A DNA stretch of 7,239 nucleotides, taken from an uncultured Alphaproteobacteria bacterium (lineage in GTDB: Bacteria > Pseudomonadota > Alphaproteobacteria > Thalassobaculales > Thalassobaculaceae). Where the stretch lies: positions 1 to 7,239 of the forward strand of contig CALIMD010000021.1 of assembly GCA_938028645.1 (NCBI GenBank), written 5' to 3'. The translations under genes and the position numbers were made by a program. The notes under the pieces were generated by a model. It was not told the DNA's origin and searched no databases. It worked only from the letters and a program-made list of their open reading frames with translations. This document shows positions 6,113-7,239 of the stretch, piece by piece; position 1 is the stretch's first letter; each line of letters starts with the position of its first letter.

Positions 6113-7239
6113 TTACGCTGTTTCATGAAAATAGTCATAAATTATCTTTGCGAGACGTATACTAATTCCATCGACTTGCTCTAAATCTTCTAATCCAGCC
6201 CGAGATATCGCCTTGGCTGAACCAAAATGGTGAAGAAGCAATCGTTTTCGCTGAGCTCCAACTGATGGAATATCATCAATCTCTGAACGTAAAAGGTTCT
6301 TTGACCGTCGTGCTCTATGCGTCTCGATCGCAAAACGATGCGCTTCATCCCTTAGTCGCTGCAAATAGTATAGTGCTGGATCATTATCTTTAAGGGTGAA
6401 TGATGGCTTGCCTGGCTGATAAAAACGTTCTCGGCCAGCATTTCTATCTGGACCTTTTGAAATAGCTACAAATGTAAGATCAAATAATCCAAGCTCTTCT
6501 GCTACTTCTAAAGCACAGGAAAGTTGTCCTGGGCCTCCATCAATAAAAACCAAATCTGGCATAACAGTCTTTCTAATGCCATCCGATTGAACTAATGATC
6601 CAGAAAATCGTCGGTATAGAACCTGACGCATCATCGCATAATCGTCTCCTGGTTTTATTGCACTTTTCGGTTCCTTAGACGCTTCTATGGCGCTCGAGAG
6701 AGTTCGATCTTTGTTACCCCCCCCATCAATATTCCTTATGTTAAATTTTCTGTAAGAATTCTTTACTAAACCATCCAATCCAGCCACGATCATGGCACCC
6801 ACGGAATTTGTTCCCTGGATATGGCTATTATCGTATACCTCTATTCGTTCGGGCGTAGTATCCAACTCAAACAATTCAGCGATACGAGTAAATATCTTGA
6901 TATTAGTCGAAGTTTCCGCTTGCTTTCGCTCTAAGGCCTCGCGAGCATTAATCAAAGCATATTTGAGGAGCTTTTTTTTAGGACCTCTGGATGGTTTTGA
7001 TATGTTTACTTTGCGTCCAACTCTCGTTGATAAGGCCTCGGTTAGTAATAATTTTTCGCACATTTCATGGCTGATTACCAGTTCCTTAGGCGGAACTTTA
7101 TTATCATAAAATTGGCCTATAAATGCTGACAAAATTTCTTCTGGCTCATGTGATTTGTCATGCGCTGGAAAGTACGCCCTATTACCATAATTACTTCCGC
7201 CTCTGTAAAAGAATACTTGAACGCAGCTGACGCCCTTTT
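6113..7239 (-). CDS. uvrC: Excinuclease ABC subunit C (3' part, continues off the right edge)
   Basis: C-terminal 374 residues of the UvrABC incision nuclease. The frame stays open to the window end, so the true start lies beyond it. The N-terminal GIY-YIG domain that makes the 3' cut is not visible; the middle begins at CVQVFFYRGGSNYGNRAYFP. The RNase H-like domain for the 5' cut has its expected residues: the Asp of EVYDNSHIQG, the Asp in PGDDYAMMRQVL, the Asp in PDLVFIDGGPGQL, and the His of RDEAHRFAIETHR. Two helix-hairpin-helix motifs close the protein (DDIPSVGAQRKRLLLHHFGS and LEQVDGISIRLAKIIYDYF). The protein carries about 24 extra residues between FNIR and PGDD compared with the E. 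coli enzyme, encoded with a G8 tract. pgsA follows after 76 bases. Confidence 0.97.
   Translation of the reverse strand, partial: KGVSCVQVFFYRGGSNYGNRAYFPAHDKSHEPEEILSAFIGQFYDNKVPPKELVISHEMCEKLLLTEALSTRVGRKVNISKPSRGPKKKLLKYALINAREALERKQAETSTNIKIFTRIAELFELDTTPERIEVYDNSHIQGTNSVGAMIVAGLDGLVKNSYRKFNIRNIDGGGNKDRTLSSAIEASKEPKSAIKPGDDYAMMRQVLYRRFSGSLVQSDGIRKTVMPDLVFIDGGPGQLSCALEVAEELGLFDLTFVAISKGPDRNAGRERFYQPGKPSFTLKDNDPALYYLQRLRDEAHRFAIETHRARRSKNLLRSEIDDIPSVGAQRKRLLLHHFGSAKAISRAGLEDLEQVDGISIRLAKIIYDYFHETA
6717..6724 (-). repeat. G8 homopolymer tract inside uvrC
   Basis: Eight C on the plus strand (eight G in the coding strand) encode the GGG of an inserted loop (RNIDGGGNKD) in UvrC. It is the longest G/C run in the window and stands out in AT-rich DNA. 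A slip of one base would shift the frame before three of the four catalytic residues of the nuclease domain. The frame as given is intact. Confidence 0.8.

Noticed and set aside
5975..6184. Open frame of 69 codons on the plus strand across the uvrC-pgsA gap
   Set aside because: It overlaps the ends of both uvrC and pgsA on the opposite strand and has no family signature; chance reading in AT-rich DNA is enough to explain it.
6792..7109. Open frame of 105 codons on the plus strand inside uvrC
   Set aside because: Antisense shadow of the conserved UvrC nuclease domain, without a ribosome site or recognisable motif.
7130..7132. TTG as a possible start of a short UvrC
   Set aside because: The frame continues upstream to the window edge and encodes conserved UvrC sequence (CVQVFFYRGGSNYGNRAYFP), so this TTG is an internal leucine.

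Overview
The window is an ordinary chromosomal housekeeping segment from what looks like an AT-rich alphaproteobacterium (roughly 40% GC by eye). That placement is an inference. It rests on the neighbourhood rmuC / def-fmt and on the uvrC-pgsA-moaD-moaE order, both of which I associate with Alphaproteobacteria, and on the wording of the proteins, such as the NYGNRAYFP stretch of UvrC. A low-GC marine lineage is possible, but the sequence alone cannot settle the genus.

Layout: bases 1-83 hold no gene I can support. rmuC lies on the minus strand (84-1286). It is divergent from def-fmt on the plus strand (1433-2914), and the two units share a 143-base leader/promoter region that contains a bipartite inverted repeat. 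fmt converges, across only 14 bases, on a long minus-strand cluster that reads uvrC (3' part, running off the right edge) > pgsA > mobB > moeA > moaD > moaE. The coding density is very high. The largest non-coding gaps are 143 bases (rmuC/def), 83 bases (left edge) and 76 bases (uvrC/pgsA).

How the genes work together: def and fmt are the two enzymes of the bacterial formyl-methionine cycle. Fmt formylates the initiator Met-tRNA and Def removes the formyl group from the new protein. mobB, moeA, moaD and moaE form a partial molybdenum-cofactor set. MoaD and MoaE are the two subunits of molybdopterin synthase, MoeA inserts molybdate, and MobB is the GTP-binding adaptor of the guanine-dinucleotide step. 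The genes for the early steps (moaA, moaC), for MoaD activation (moeB) and for mobA are not in the window. pgsA makes the phosphatidylglycerol precursor. uvrC encodes the incision nuclease of nucleotide excision repair. rmuC encodes a membrane-anchored coiled-coil protein linked to DNA rearrangement.

I see no mobile element, CRISPR array, RNA gene or new defence system. The points worth a second look are small: inverted repeats over the rmuC start and in the uvrC-pgsA gap, a tandem TATAAT-bearing repeat before mobB, an inserted loop with a G8 tract in the UvrC nuclease domain, a glycine-rich loop in MoeA, and the insertion of mobB-moeA between pgsA and moaD.
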